A stretch of DNA of 64,000 nt. Origin: Clostridia bacterium. GTDB taxonomy: Bacteria > Bacillota > Clostridia > Oscillospirales > Butyricicoccaceae. The translations under genes and the position numbers were made by a program. The notes under the pieces were generated by a model. That model searched no databases, was not told the DNA's origin, and saw only the letters and a list, made by a program, of their open reading frames with translations. Every line of letters begins with the position of its first letter. Position 1 is the first letter of the stretch. Where the stretch lies: NCBI GenBank assembly GCA_029099685.1, contig JAQXOO010000012.1, positions 1 to 64,000 on the forward strand, given 5' to 3'. Below are positions 53,275-61,573 of the stretch, one piece after another.

Positions 53275-53924
53275 TGGAAGACGCAAAGGTTGTCATTTCG
53301 AAGCGCGCTGCTCGCTTCCTGCATGATGGTGACGTTGTCAACCTGGGCATCGGCATGCCCGAGATGGTTGCCAACTATTTGCCTGAAGATGTTCATGTGA
53401 TTTTCCAGTCTGAGAACGGCATTATGGGTATGAGCGCTGCCGCTACCGAGGAAAACGAGGACACCAACGTGTCCAATGCCGGCGGCAAGTACGTCACCAC
53501 CATTCCCGGCGCCATGTTCTTCGATTCCGCTACCTCCTTCGGTCTGATCCGCGGCGGTCATGTGGATGCTACCATTCTGGGCGCCCTGCAGGTCGATGAG
53601 GAAGGCTCCCTGGCCTCCCACATCATCCCCGGCAAGATGGTTCCCGGCATGGGCGGCGCTATGGACCTGGTTTCCGGCGCTGAGAATGTCATCGTCATCA
53701 CCACCCACACCGATAAGAAGGGCAATCCCAAGATCCTCAAGAAGTGCACGCTGCCTCTGACCGCTTATAAGCGCGTCAAGTGGATCATCACCGAGCTGGC
53801 TGTTATCGAGTCTACCGCTGACGGTCTGGTTCTGCGTGAGGTCAACGCCGAGAGCTCTGTGGATGAGGTCGTTTCCAAGACCGGCGCCAAGCTGATCATC
53901 CCCGAGAACGTCGCCACCTTCTAA
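53274..53924 (+). CDS. atoA: Butyryl-CoA:acetoacetate CoA-transferase, beta subunit
   Basis: A 216-residue beta subunit with catalytic Glu in the SENGIMGM motif (family S-E-N-G) and GGHVDATILGALQVD. Completes the operon, ending in a strong terminator. The substrate pair is inferred from the lysine pathway context; the family alone would also allow acetate or other acids. Confidence 0.93.
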   Translation: MEDAKVVISKRAARFLHDGDVVNLGIGMPEMVANYLPEDVHVIFQSENGIMGMSAAATEENEDTNVSNAGGKYVTTIPGAMFFDSATSFGLIRGGHVDATILGALQVDEEGSLASHIIPGKMVPGMGGAMDLVSGAENVIVITTHTDKKGNPKILKKCTLPLTAYKRVKWIITELAVIESTADGLVLREVNAESSVDEVVSKTGAKLIIPENVATF

Positions 53925-53997
53925 GAGCGTAACAACCACATCAAACAGCACCGGTTCGCGGCCCTGTGCGTTAAGCACAGCCATGACCGGATAGACA

Positions 53998-54029
53998 AAC
54001 CGGCAGGCCAAAAGGCCTGCCGGTTTTTG
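53998..54029 (+). terminator. Intrinsic terminator of the lysine fermentation operon
   Basis: AACCGGCAGGCC/GGCCTGCCGGTT around AAAA, followed by TTTG. Confidence 0.9.
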
Positions 54030-54073
54030 TATTGTGTATTGGCTCAGCTATGAAAAAGCGGCTGTATTTCAAA

Positions 54074-54102
54074 TTGCTTCTCTTTGGCCCGGGCGCTATA
54101 AT
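54074..54102 (+). promoter_or_regulatory. Promoter of the MerR-like gene
   Basis: TTGCTT (54074-54079), 17 bp, TATAAT (54097-54102), 41 bases before the ATG. Confidence 0.8.
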
Positions 54103-54142
54103 CATGGTGGGAGATGAAAAACAGTTTGAAAGGAGTCAGCAT

Positions 54143-54613
54143 ATGAGCACACAGTACGTTGGAAATTACTATCTCATCAGCCATCTGGTGCTTTCCACCG
54201 GATCGACAGACCGAACCATCCGCAATTATATTGCATCCGGCATTCTCCAGGGAGAAAAGATCAATGGCTTGTGGCACTTTACACCGGAACAGGTAGAGCG
54301 TTTCTTACGTCATCCCGCCGTTCGACCCAGCATTTTGGCTAAAAACAATGGGCTGGTGTATGATTTTCTTCTGTATACAAGAAAGCGGCAGCCGGAATGC
54401 TGCATTATTCTGGATCTGCCCAAAGTTGACCGAAAAGAAGTGGCAGAATTCTTTTGCGACCGTATCAGCCACGGGGATTTTGGCAGCATACAGTTCTCCT
54501 ATGATGGGGTAGCGGACAATCCACGGGTCATTCTGAAGGGCGACGCGGAAGGCGTGCTGCGGCTGCTCAATGAATATCACGAGAAATGGCCCTTTGACCC
54601 CGAAAAAGACTGA
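54143..54613 (+). CDS. MerR-like helix-turn-helix protein, unknown ligand
   Basis: A 156-residue protein. Residues 1-55 form a MerR/excisionase-type winged helix (YYLISHLVLSTGSTDRTIRN, then GLWHFTPEQVERFLRHP). Residues 65-156 are a separate mixed domain (PECCIILDLPKVDRKEVAEF) that I do not recognise. AAAGGAG precedes the ATG, and a longer in-frame upstream start is on the promoter. Its place right after the lysine operon makes a link to that operon possible, but nothing else supports it. More AT-rich than the operon. Confidence 0.65.
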   Translation: MSTQYVGNYYLISHLVLSTGSTDRTIRNYIASGILQGEKINGLWHFTPEQVERFLRHPAVRPSILAKNNGLVYDFLLYTRKRQPECCIILDLPKVDRKEVAEFFCDRISHGDFGSIQFSYDGVADNPRVILKGDAEGVLRLLNEYHEKWPFDPEKD

Positions 54614-54649
54614 CCGCCGCCGGGACCTTTGCCACAGCCCGGAGAACAT

Positions 54650-54690
54650 AAGATCCTCCGCAGAAACTTCTGCGGAGGATCTTTCTTTTT
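54650..54690. terminator. Intrinsic terminator between convergent genes
   Basis: AGATCCTCCGCAGAA/TTCTGCGGAGGATCT, then TTCTTTTT on the plus strand. Confidence 0.88.
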
Positions 54691-54735
54691 ATAAACAAAC
54701 TGGGTCAGGCAATTACTTTGAAGGATGTGCGTGGT

Positions 54736-56013
54736 CTATTCTTTTTCAGTTTCAGACTCTTCTGCGGAGACGGGAGATACTTCCACCAGGATCTGGGTGA
54801 CGCGCATCTCATCCAGCGCCTCTACGGTGACTGTCAGGTTCTTCCAGGTAAACCGATCGCCCACATCGGGGAAGCGCCCCAGATATTCGGTCACCCAGCC
54901 GCCAACCGTGGCGCTGTCGAAGGCATCCTCATACTGGTCCAGATCCAGCTCCCACAGCAGGTCGTCCAGCGCCATGCTGCCGCTGATGCGGAAGTGTGTC
55001 TCATCCAGCTGCTGAAACTCGTTTTCAATGGGATCGCTCTCGTCCCAGATGTCGCCCACGATTTCCTCCAGAATATCCTCCAGTGTGACCACGCCGCAGG
55101 TGCCGCCGAAGTCGTCCAGGACCACGGCCATCTGCATCTTACGCTCCCGCAGCGCCTTCAGCGCCACCGGAAGACGGGTGCTGCGGTGCAGGAAAAACGC
55201 GGGGGTCACCAGGTCGCGGATGGGGGTGTCCGGATGGACAGCCAGCACGCGGTAAGCGTGATTCAGATAAAGAATGCCGGTAATGGAATCCACATCCTCG
55301 TCATAGACCGGCAGACGGGAAAAGGGACTTTTGGACATGGTCTCCAGAATATCCTCCCGGCTGTCGGACAGGTCGATGGACAGCAGGTCCACCCGGGGCG
55401 TCAGGATCTCTTCGATGGTAGTTTCGCCGAAGCCCACGGCGGACTGCAGCAGCTCGCTGCGGTCCTCGTCGATAACGCCTTCATCCTCGACAGTCTCGAT
55501 GATGGTCATCAGCTCGTCCGGGGTGATAGGCTCCGGCTCCGGGTCGCCACCCCATAGCTGGGAGATCCTGTCAATAAGCCAGGTAATGGCTGTGACCAGG
55601 GGCTTGGTAACGATCATGAGAAACCGCAGGGGAGCGGCCGTTCTCAGGACAAAACCGTCACAATGCTCCTTGGCCAGAATTTTCGGCACGATCTCGCCAA
55701 AGATCAGGATGAGGACGGTCATAACACCGGTGGCATAAACAGCGCCGGCACTGCCCACCAGATCCAGGGCGATGACCGTTGCGATAGAGGAGGAAGCGAT
55801 GTTCACCAGGTTATTGCCAATGAGGATGGTGCACAAGGCTTTGTCATATTGCTCGCACAGGAAGAAAGCAACCTTTGCGGCCTTACTGCCGTTGTCAGCA
55901 GCATTTTTCAGCCGCAGCGTGTTGACGGAAGCAAAGGCGATCTCCGAGCCGGAAAAGAAGGCGGAAAAGAAAATGCAGATCACGATCCCAAGATAGGGCA
56001 AAGCCTCAGCCAT
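54736..56013 (-). CDS. CNNM/CorC-type hemolysin-family membrane protein
   Basis: A 425-residue protein: CNNM (DUF21) membrane domain (about 1-190, SAFFSGSEIAFAS), a CBS pair (about 210-330; LTPRVDLLSIDL), and a C-terminal CorC_HlyC domain (about 345-415). Such proteins are linked to magnesium or cobalt efflux. Its start overlaps the preceding paralogue by 8 bases. Confidence 0.92.
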   Translation of the reverse strand: MAEALPYLGIVICIFFSAFFSGSEIAFASVNTLRLKNAADNGSKAAKVAFFLCEQYDKALCTILIGNNLVNIASSSIATVIALDLVGSAGAVYATGVMTVLILIFGEIVPKILAKEHCDGFVLRTAAPLRFLMIVTKPLVTAITWLIDRISQLWGGDPEPEPITPDELMTIIETVEDEGVIDEDRSELLQSAVGFGETTIEEILTPRVDLLSIDLSDSREDILETMSKSPFSRLPVYDEDVDSITGILYLNHAYRVLAVHPDTPIRDLVTPAFFLHRSTRLPVALKALRERKMQMAVVLDDFGGTCGVVTLEDILEEIVGDIWDESDPIENEFQQLDETHFRISGSMALDDLLWELDLDQYEDAFDSATVGGWVTEYLGRFPDVGDRFTWKNLTVTVEALDEMRVTQILVEVSPVSAEESETEKE

Positions 56014-57025
56014 GCTGCTTCACCATCCCTTCGGAATCCTCTTCGTCCCAAATGTCGCCTACCAACTCTTCCAGAATATCCTCCACCGTCAGCACGCCCA
56101 GGGTCTTGCCCTCACCGTCCCGAACGATGGCAAGTTGGACACGGTGGCTGCTCATCTGCTGCAGCACTTCGTCCACAGGTGTGTCGGGGGAAACAAAGGC
56201 CGGCGGATTCATGACGGCGCGCAGCCTGGTGCGGTCTCCGCTTTTGAGATATGTTCGCAAAAAGTCCCGAATGTGAATGACGCCCACAATGTGGTCGATA
56301 TCACCCCGGTAGATGGGAATACGGGAATGTGTATGGCTTTGGGCATAGGCCGCAATCTCTTTTGCGGGGATGGAAAGCTCCAGCGCTTCCATCCGCTCCA
56401 CGGGCTGCATGGCCTGGCAAGCGCTGATGTGGTCAAAAGCCATCGCCGCGGTCAGCAGACGGTCCTCGTTCTCCTGATGCAGGGCGGGGGAGGCCTGGGC
56501 GGATTCCATCATGGTGTTCAATTCGTCCTCGGTGAAAGAGGGCGCTTTTTTGCCGCCGAACAGCTTGGCGCAGAGCGCGCTGATCCGGTTAAAGATCCAG
56601 GCCACGGGACTGAGAAGCCGCATAAGGAATCGCAGCGATCCGGCAAAAGCCAGGACCACAGTGTCGGCGTGGCTGCGGCAAAAGCTTTTTGGCAGCATCT
56701 CGCTGACAAAAAACACAATGAGCGTGATGGCCACCGTGGTGGCGCCCACCGAACCGGGCCCCCACAGCCGGGTAGCCAACAGCGTGGCCAGGGAAGAACA
56801 GCCGATGTGCATGATGTTGTTGCCGATGAGCAGCGTGGTCAGCGCATTGTCAAAATGCTCCGAAATAAAGATGGCCGTTTTGGCGCGGGCACTGCCGGAT
56901 TCCGCCTGGGTTTTCAGACGGATCTTGTTGCAGGATGCAAAGGCGATCTCCGCACCGGCAAAATAGCCGCCGCCAAGGATCAGGGCCACGAGCAGGACAT
57001 ATAACAACCAACTGTCACTGTCCAT
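56006..57025 (-). CDS. CNNM/CorC-type membrane protein, short paralogue
   Basis: A 339-residue relative of the next gene, with CNNM membrane domain (GGGYFAGAEIAFAS) and CBS pair (LVGDIWDEED near the end) but without the C-terminal CorC_HlyC domain. The two are translated together and may form a heterodimer. Preceded by AAAGGAG with long spacing (13 bases). Confidence 0.9.
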   Translation of the reverse strand: MDSDSWLLYVLLVALILGGGYFAGAEIAFASCNKIRLKTQAESGSARAKTAIFISEHFDNALTTLLIGNNIMHIGCSSLATLLATRLWGPGSVGATTVAITLIVFFVSEMLPKSFCRSHADTVVLAFAGSLRFLMRLLSPVAWIFNRISALCAKLFGGKKAPSFTEDELNTMMESAQASPALHQENEDRLLTAAMAFDHISACQAMQPVERMEALELSIPAKEIAAYAQSHTHSRIPIYRGDIDHIVGVIHIRDFLRTYLKSGDRTRLRAVMNPPAFVSPDTPVDEVLQQMSSHRVQLAIVRDGEGKTLGVLTVEDILEELVGDIWDEEDSEGMVKQHG

Positions 57026-57062
57026 TTGGAATTACCAACTCCTTTATATAGACATATTATTT

Positions 57063-57091
57063 ATGATAGCATAATTACTGTATGATTACAA
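57063..57091 (-). promoter_or_regulatory. Promoter of the CNNM pair
   Basis: TTGTAA (57086-57091), 17 bp, TATCAT (57063-57068) with extended TGC. Confidence 0.7.
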
Positions 57092-57140
57092 TAGAAAAGG
57101 AGAAATTTAGAAGCAAAAACAACCGTGAGGTCTGCCCAAA

Positions 57141-57198
57141 ACAGATGTTGACAAATCAACATCTGTATGTTATTTTATAGATGTTGACAAATCAACAT
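57141..57198 (+). promoter_or_regulatory. marR-degV promoter with twin palindromic operators
   Basis: Operator 1 is a perfect 26-base palindrome with arms ACAGATGTTGA (57141-57151) and TCAACATCTGT (57156-57166); operator 2 (57181-57198) repeats ATGTTGACAAATCAACAT. The -35 box TTGACA (57148-57153) lies in operator 1, the -10 is TATTTT (57171-57176), and operator 2 covers the start point. The shared GTTGACAAATCAAC core is typical of MarR autoregulation. Confidence 0.82.
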
Positions 57199-57218
57199 GG
57201 AATAAAGGAGGAACGCCT

Positions 57219-57668
57219 GTGATCAGCCGTTTTGAACGGTTTTCCTTTGCGATATCCGGTATTTACCGCAGCATTCAAAAAATTGAGCGGGATGAGATGG
57301 AGCGGTACGGCCTGAAGGGCGGCTACGCCCAGTATCTGGTTGCTATGGCCAGGCATCCCCAGGGCTTGACATCCGCGCAGCTCTGTGAGATCTGCGATCT
57401 GGACAAGGCCGCTGTGTCCCGAAGCATCGGGGAAATGGAAGAGCGCGGCCTGCTGGAACGCCTGGCGGTCAACAACGCTTATCGGGCAAAGCTGCGTCTC
57501 ACCGAAAAGGGCCTGGCCGCCGCGGACTATGTCAGCCGCAGGGCACAGCAGGCGGTGGCAGTGGCCGGGAGCGGCCTCTCGGAAGAAGAACGTGAGGTCA
57601 TGTACCGTGCGCTGGAATCCATTGCTGCGCATTTACAAGTTATCAGCAAAGAGGGCATTCCTGCATAA
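57219..57668 (+). CDS. MarR-family transcriptional regulator
   Basis: A 149-residue winged-helix dimer: N-terminal dimerisation helix, recognition region LTSAQLCEICDLDKAAVSRS, and wing (ERGLLERLAVNNAYRAKLRLT). Starts at GTG after AAAGGAGG. It most likely represses its own promoter through the twin operators and thereby degV. The effector is unknown. Confidence 0.92.
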   Translation: MISRFERFSFAISGIYRSIQKIERDEMERYGLKGGYAQYLVAMARHPQGLTSAQLCEICDLDKAAVSRSIGEMEERGLLERLAVNNAYRAKLRLTEKGLAAADYVSRRAQQAVAVAGSGLSEEEREVMYRALESIAAHLQVISKEGIPA

Positions 57669-57686
57669 CCAAAGGAGACTTGCAGT

Positions 57687-58529
57687 ATGAAAGTTCGTAT
57701 GATTGTGGACTCCACGGCCGATCTGATGCCGGAGGTCCGGGAAAAATTGACGGTGGTGCCGCTGACCATTCACTTCGGACGTGATGAATATGTGGACGGC
57801 GTTACCATTACCCATCATCAGTTCTATGAAAAATTGGTGGAAAGCGATGTGATGCCAACCACCAGCCAGCCCACGCCTGAAGCCTTTGCGGACATTTTCC
57901 GCCAGGTGGAAGAAAACGGCGACCAGGCCGTGGTACTCACCATTTCCTCAAAATTGTCCGGCACCTGTCAGAGCGCCACCATCGCGGCCGCGGATTTTCC
58001 GGGCCGGGTGTGGGTGGTGGATTCCCAGTCCGTTGCCATCGGCTCGGGGATCCTGGCAGAGTTGGGCCTGCAGCTGGCGGAACAGGGAATGGATGCGCCT
58101 TCCATTGCCGCGCGGCTGGAACAGGAACGGGACAACGTCCGGGTCATCGCCATGCTGGATACCCTGGAGTATCTGAAAAAAGGCGGACGCATTTCGTCCG
58201 CAGCGGCGATTGCCGGAGGAATATTGTCCATCAAACCGGTCATTGCCATTCAGGACGGTGAGATCTGTACCTTGGGCAAGGCCCGCGGCTCCAAACAGGG
58301 CAACAACCTGCTTGCGGCAGAGATCCAAAAGGCAGGCGGCGTGGATTTCAGCAAGCCGCTGATGCTGGGCTATACAGGCCTTTCCGATGCGCTGCTGAAC
58401 AAGTACATTGAGGACAGCGCCGCGTTGTGGGAGGACCATAGGGAAGCGCTCCGCACCACCATTGTGGGAAGCGTGGTGGGAACCCATGCAGGCCCCGGCG
58501 CCGTGGCCGCCGCCTTTTTCAAGGCCTGA
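57687..58529 (+). CDS. DegV-family fatty-acid-binding protein
   Basis: A 280-residue protein of the DegV/FakB fold: MIVDSTADLMPEVREKL at the start, TTSQPTPEAF, and SIKPVIAIQDGEI. FakB relatives hold a fatty acid for phosphorylation by FakA. It follows marR by 18 bases, so fatty-acid handling may be under MarR control. No fakA nearby. Confidence 0.92.
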   Translation: MKVRMIVDSTADLMPEVREKLTVVPLTIHFGRDEYVDGVTITHHQFYEKLVESDVMPTTSQPTPEAFADIFRQVEENGDQAVVLTISSKLSGTCQSATIAAADFPGRVWVVDSQSVAIGSGILAELGLQLAEQGMDAPSIAARLEQERDNVRVIAMLDTLEYLKKGGRISSAAAIAGGILSIKPVIAIQDGEICTLGKARGSKQGNNLLAAEIQKAGGVDFSKPLMLGYTGLSDALLNKYIEDSAALWEDHREALRTTIVGSVVGTHAGPGAVAAAFFKA

Positions 58530-58588
58530 AAACTCCTGTTCGTTTTTTCCCATAGAAGGTCTGCTTTTTTCTTTCTCTTTGGCAGACG

Positions 58589-58622
58589 AAAAGCCCCCGG
58601 AATTATTCCGGGGGCTTTCTTT
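58589..58622. terminator. Intrinsic terminator between degV and atoE
   Basis: AAAGCCCCCGGAA/TTCCGGGGGCTTT, then CTTTG; works for both converging genes. Confidence 0.88.
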
Positions 58623-58654
58623 GTTAAGTTGTCAGCTGACTGTCAGCGAAAGGC

Positions 58655-59995
58655 TTACAGCATGCCCCAAACCAGGAAGCCGCCGCAGGCCAGAATACCG
58701 GTGAACAGCAGGATGACCACCAGATAACCCATGACATCGCGGGCAGACAGACCGGCGATACCCAGAGCAGGCAGAGCCCAGAAGGGCTGGATCATGTTGG
58801 TCCACTGGTCGCCCCAGGCCACGGCCATGGCGGTCAGACCATCGGGGATGCCCTGAGCAGCGCCGGCAGGCATCATGATGGGACCCTGGACAGCCCACTG
58901 GCCGCCGCCGGAGGGAACGAAGAAGTTCACGATACCGGCTGCCAGGAAGGACAGCATGGGCAGAGTGGTGGTGGTGGAGATATTGACGAAGAAGTTGGAA
59001 ATGACAGAAGCCAGAGACACGCCATCAGCGTTGGTAGCAACCATCATGCCCATGATACCAGCATAGAAGGGGAACTGCAGCAGAACGCCGGCAGCGCCGC
59101 CAGCGGCGTCAGCGATGGCGTCCACGTACTTACGCAGATTGCCGTGCAGGGTCAGGCCCAGAGTCATGAACAGGAAGTTGACGATGTTCAGGCCCAGTTT
59201 GAAGCCCTCAGTGGCGAAGTAATAAACGATGTAGCCCCAGCAGAAGACCAGCAGGATGGCCCACAGGATCTTGGAGTGCTCCATCTTGTCAGCGGGAGTC
59301 TCAATCTTGTAGGTGCGCTCGGTTTCGGCTTCCAGCAGAGCGGGATCGACGCAGATGGTGTGCTCCTTGTCAGGATGCATGGCGTAGTTGATGAAGGGCA
59401 TGGCGATCAGGACGATCAGCACCATGACCAGGTTGACGGGATGGAAGATGGTCTCGGTGATGGGAGCCTGATAGACGACACCGGCGAATTCCTTGCCCTT
59501 GACCAAGTCCAGGGGGATGGAGCCGGAGAAGCCGGCGTGCCAGATGACGAAGCCGGAGTAGGCGGAGGCGATCAGCAGGGGATAGTCCACAGTGCGGACA
59601 CGCTTGGCGATCTCCTTAGCCAGCAGAGCGCCGGCGACCAGACCGAAGCCCCAGTTGACCCAGCAGCAGATAACGGAAACAAAGGTGGTGATAACGATGG
59701 CCTGCTTGTTGTTGTGCGCCAGGGAAGCGATGGCGCCCAGACCCTTTTTACAGACCTTAGCAGAAGCCATGGCAGATCCGAAGACCAGAACCAGAGCCAT
59801 CTGCATGGAGAAGGACAGCAGACCCCAGAAGCCCTTGTCATTGCCCCAGGCATTCAGCATTGCCACGGGACCCATACCGGTGGCGACCATAGCGCCCAGG
59901 AAGACGACGATGGTCAGGATCACGGCGAACAAAAAAGCGTCAGGGAGCCAGCGGTTGACTACGCGTACGCAGCCGTTTGTGAACTTTTTGAACAT
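58655..59995 (-). CDS. atoE: AtoE-type short-chain fatty acid transporter
   Basis: A 446-residue protein with about twelve membrane segments. Features of the AtoE family include RWLPDAFLFAVILT, WVNWGFGLVAGAL, and FVPSGGGQWAVQGPIM. AtoE in Escherichia coli takes up short-chain acids; in a butyrate maker it could export or exchange butyrate or acetoacetate. I take the ATG at 59995 (AAAGGAG 8 bases upstream), not the GTG nine bases earlier. Strong codon bias suggests high expression. Confidence 0.88.
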   Translation of the reverse strand: MFKKFTNGCVRVVNRWLPDAFLFAVILTIVVFLGAMVATGMGPVAMLNAWGNDKGFWGLLSFSMQMALVLVFGSAMASAKVCKKGLGAIASLAHNNKQAIVITTFVSVICCWVNWGFGLVAGALLAKEIAKRVRTVDYPLLIASAYSGFVIWHAGFSGSIPLDLVKGKEFAGVVYQAPITETIFHPVNLVMVLIVLIAMPFINYAMHPDKEHTICVDPALLEAETERTYKIETPADKMEHSKILWAILLVFCWGYIVYYFATEGFKLGLNIVNFLFMTLGLTLHGNLRKYVDAIADAAGGAAGVLLQFPFYAGIMGMMVATNADGVSLASVISNFFVNISTTTTLPMLSFLAAGIVNFFVPSGGGQWAVQGPIMMPAGAAQGIPDGLTAMAVAWGDQWTNMIQPFWALPALGIAGLSARDVMGYLVVILLFTGILACGGFLVWGML

Positions 59996-60018
59996 AGTGC
60001 ACACTCCTTTATAAAGTA

Positions 60019-60104
60019 GTTAATAAATTACGTTCTGATCATGGGGATTTCAGATGTTAATTTATTAACAGAAAAAGTATACTGCCTTTCTGCTTTTTGC
60101 GCAA
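60019..60104 (-). promoter_or_regulatory. atoE promoter with paired palindromic elements
   Basis: Promoter TTGCGC (60099-60104), 17 bp, TATACT (60076-60081). A perfect 14-base palindrome GTTAATTTATTAAC (60056-60069) covers the expected start point, and GTTAATAAATTAC (60019-60031) repeats it in the leader. These look like operator sites for a dimeric regulator. The rest of the AT-rich gap up to 60280 shows nothing else I can support. Confidence 0.6.
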
Positions 60105-60280
60105 CACAGGGCACTGGCAAAAAATAACACAAAACAGTTCGCAATTTTATAGAAATTGCACAATCTCAAAAAATAATGCAAAATTAACGAGAATAAACAA
60201 AAATAATTTGGAAAAAAGTCGAAAAATCGAACCGGAATCTGAATAAATTCTAAATATTTTTGCACAAAATTATGAACGGC

Positions 60281-61342
60281 TTATGCGGAGGGGAAGTCTC
60301 CGGTCTCGCCGGGCGCAAAATAATGGGGCAGGGAAGCGGCTGTGTAAACGCCCCGGTCGGTGACATAGCCCGTGACCAGCCCCGGCGGCGTCACATCAAA
60401 GGCAGGATACAGCCCCTGCACACCGGGCAGGGTCACCTTTACACCCTGGTGCTCCAGCACGGAAGCCCCGTCCCGGTACTCGATCGTAACGGCAGATGCG
60501 CTGGGCTTGCCGCGGTCGGGAGAACCGGTCACATAATAGGGAACCCCGAAATGGCTGGCGCACAGGGCGATCTGAAAGGTACCCACCTTGTTGACCACGG
60601 TGCCATCCATGCAGATGACATCGGCCGCCGAGGTGAACAGGTCCACCTTTTGGCAGGACATCACCATGCCGGGCATATTGTCACAAATCACGGTAGCCTG
60701 ACAGCCCTGCTGCGCCGCCACGCTGGCGGTCAGGCGCGCGCCCTGCAGAAAGGGCCGGGTCTCCGGGCAGATGAGACGCACCTGTTTGCCCATGGCAGCC
60801 GCGTCCCGCAGCAGCAGCCCCACCACGGTTTCGGCAAAACACTGGGTCATCACGGTGGCGTCTCCGGGCAGCAGCCGGGCCAGGGCCTGAGCGCATTTGT
60901 CGATGTTCCGGTAGCGGGTCTCCATCAGCTCCGCGCCGTAGGCCTGCAGCGCCTCTACCGGATCGCGTCCGCTTTCCAACGCCAGGCGGGCCTGGGTCAG
61001 CGCGGCGCCTGTGATGGCCTCCATTCTGCCGGCGGTGGTGGGCCGGGCGTGGGACAGAACGTAAGCAGCCCGCTCCATATAAGATAAAGGGTCACGGCTG
61101 CCGCGGCATTCGTAGGCTGCCAGCGTCATGCCGTGGGCGGCGGCGTAATAGGGACCGGCGCTTTGCGTCACCATGTCGGCGATGGCTTGGGCCACCTCCC
61201 CGTGCGTGCGGCAGGTGACAAAGCGGGTCTCCATGGGATATACTCTCCGGTCCAGGATGCGCACGGCGCCGTCCGTATACCAGGCGATATTTTCAAAACG
61301 AAGCAAAAAGCCCAAATCATGATCGGCACGTAAGCTATCCAT
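60281..61342 (-). CDS. MtnA/eIF-2B alpha-family isomerase-like protein
   Basis: A 353-residue paralogue of MtnA. The catalytic Cys region reads MTQCFAETV and not HCNAG, the Asp motif CDNMPGM is kept, and MDGTVVNKVGT replaces the usual NKIGT segment. Substrate could be a sugar 1-phosphate other than methylthioribose, such as ribose 1,5-bisphosphate or deoxyribose-1-phosphate. Good AGGAGGG site. Divergent from a nucleoside-type binding lipoprotein. Confidence 0.8.
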   Translation of the reverse strand: MDSLRADHDLGFLLRFENIAWYTDGAVRILDRRVYPMETRFVTCRTHGEVAQAIADMVTQSAGPYYAAAHGMTLAAYECRGSRDPLSYMERAAYVLSHARPTTAGRMEAITGAALTQARLALESGRDPVEALQAYGAELMETRYRNIDKCAQALARLLPGDATVMTQCFAETVVGLLLRDAAAMGKQVRLICPETRPFLQGARLTASVAAQQGCQATVICDNMPGMVMSCQKVDLFTSAADVICMDGTVVNKVGTFQIALCASHFGVPYYVTGSPDRGKPSASAVTIEYRDGASVLEHQGVKVTLPGVQGLYPAFDVTPPGLVTGYVTDRGVYTAASLPHYFAPGETGDFPSA

Positions 61343-61474
61343 GGGGAAGCCCTCCTGTTTGAAAAATTTTTTTAATTATAATACAAAACATTCAGTAATT
61401 TCTACAAAAAAATCTTCCTTTTTCTCCGAAAAAATAAAAAGCTGTGAAAAATGTTAATTCATCAGCGATACTAC

Positions 61475-61503
61475 TTGCTTTTCCACTGAAGAAATGATAC
61501 CAT
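61475..61503 (+). promoter_or_regulatory. Promoter of the BMP lipoprotein gene
   Basis: TTGCTT (61475-61480), 17 bp, TACCAT (61498-61503), in an AT-rich divergent region. Confidence 0.6.
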
Positions 61504-61573
61504 ATGGAGCGGAAATCCTTTTAAACCTGCGCCCGGTATGGGCGCGTGAACAACAAAAGAGGAGGAAACTACA

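Noticed and set aside
57084..57183. 33-codon frame between the CNNM and marR genes
   Set aside because: No ribosome site, and it runs across the marR promoter and operators.
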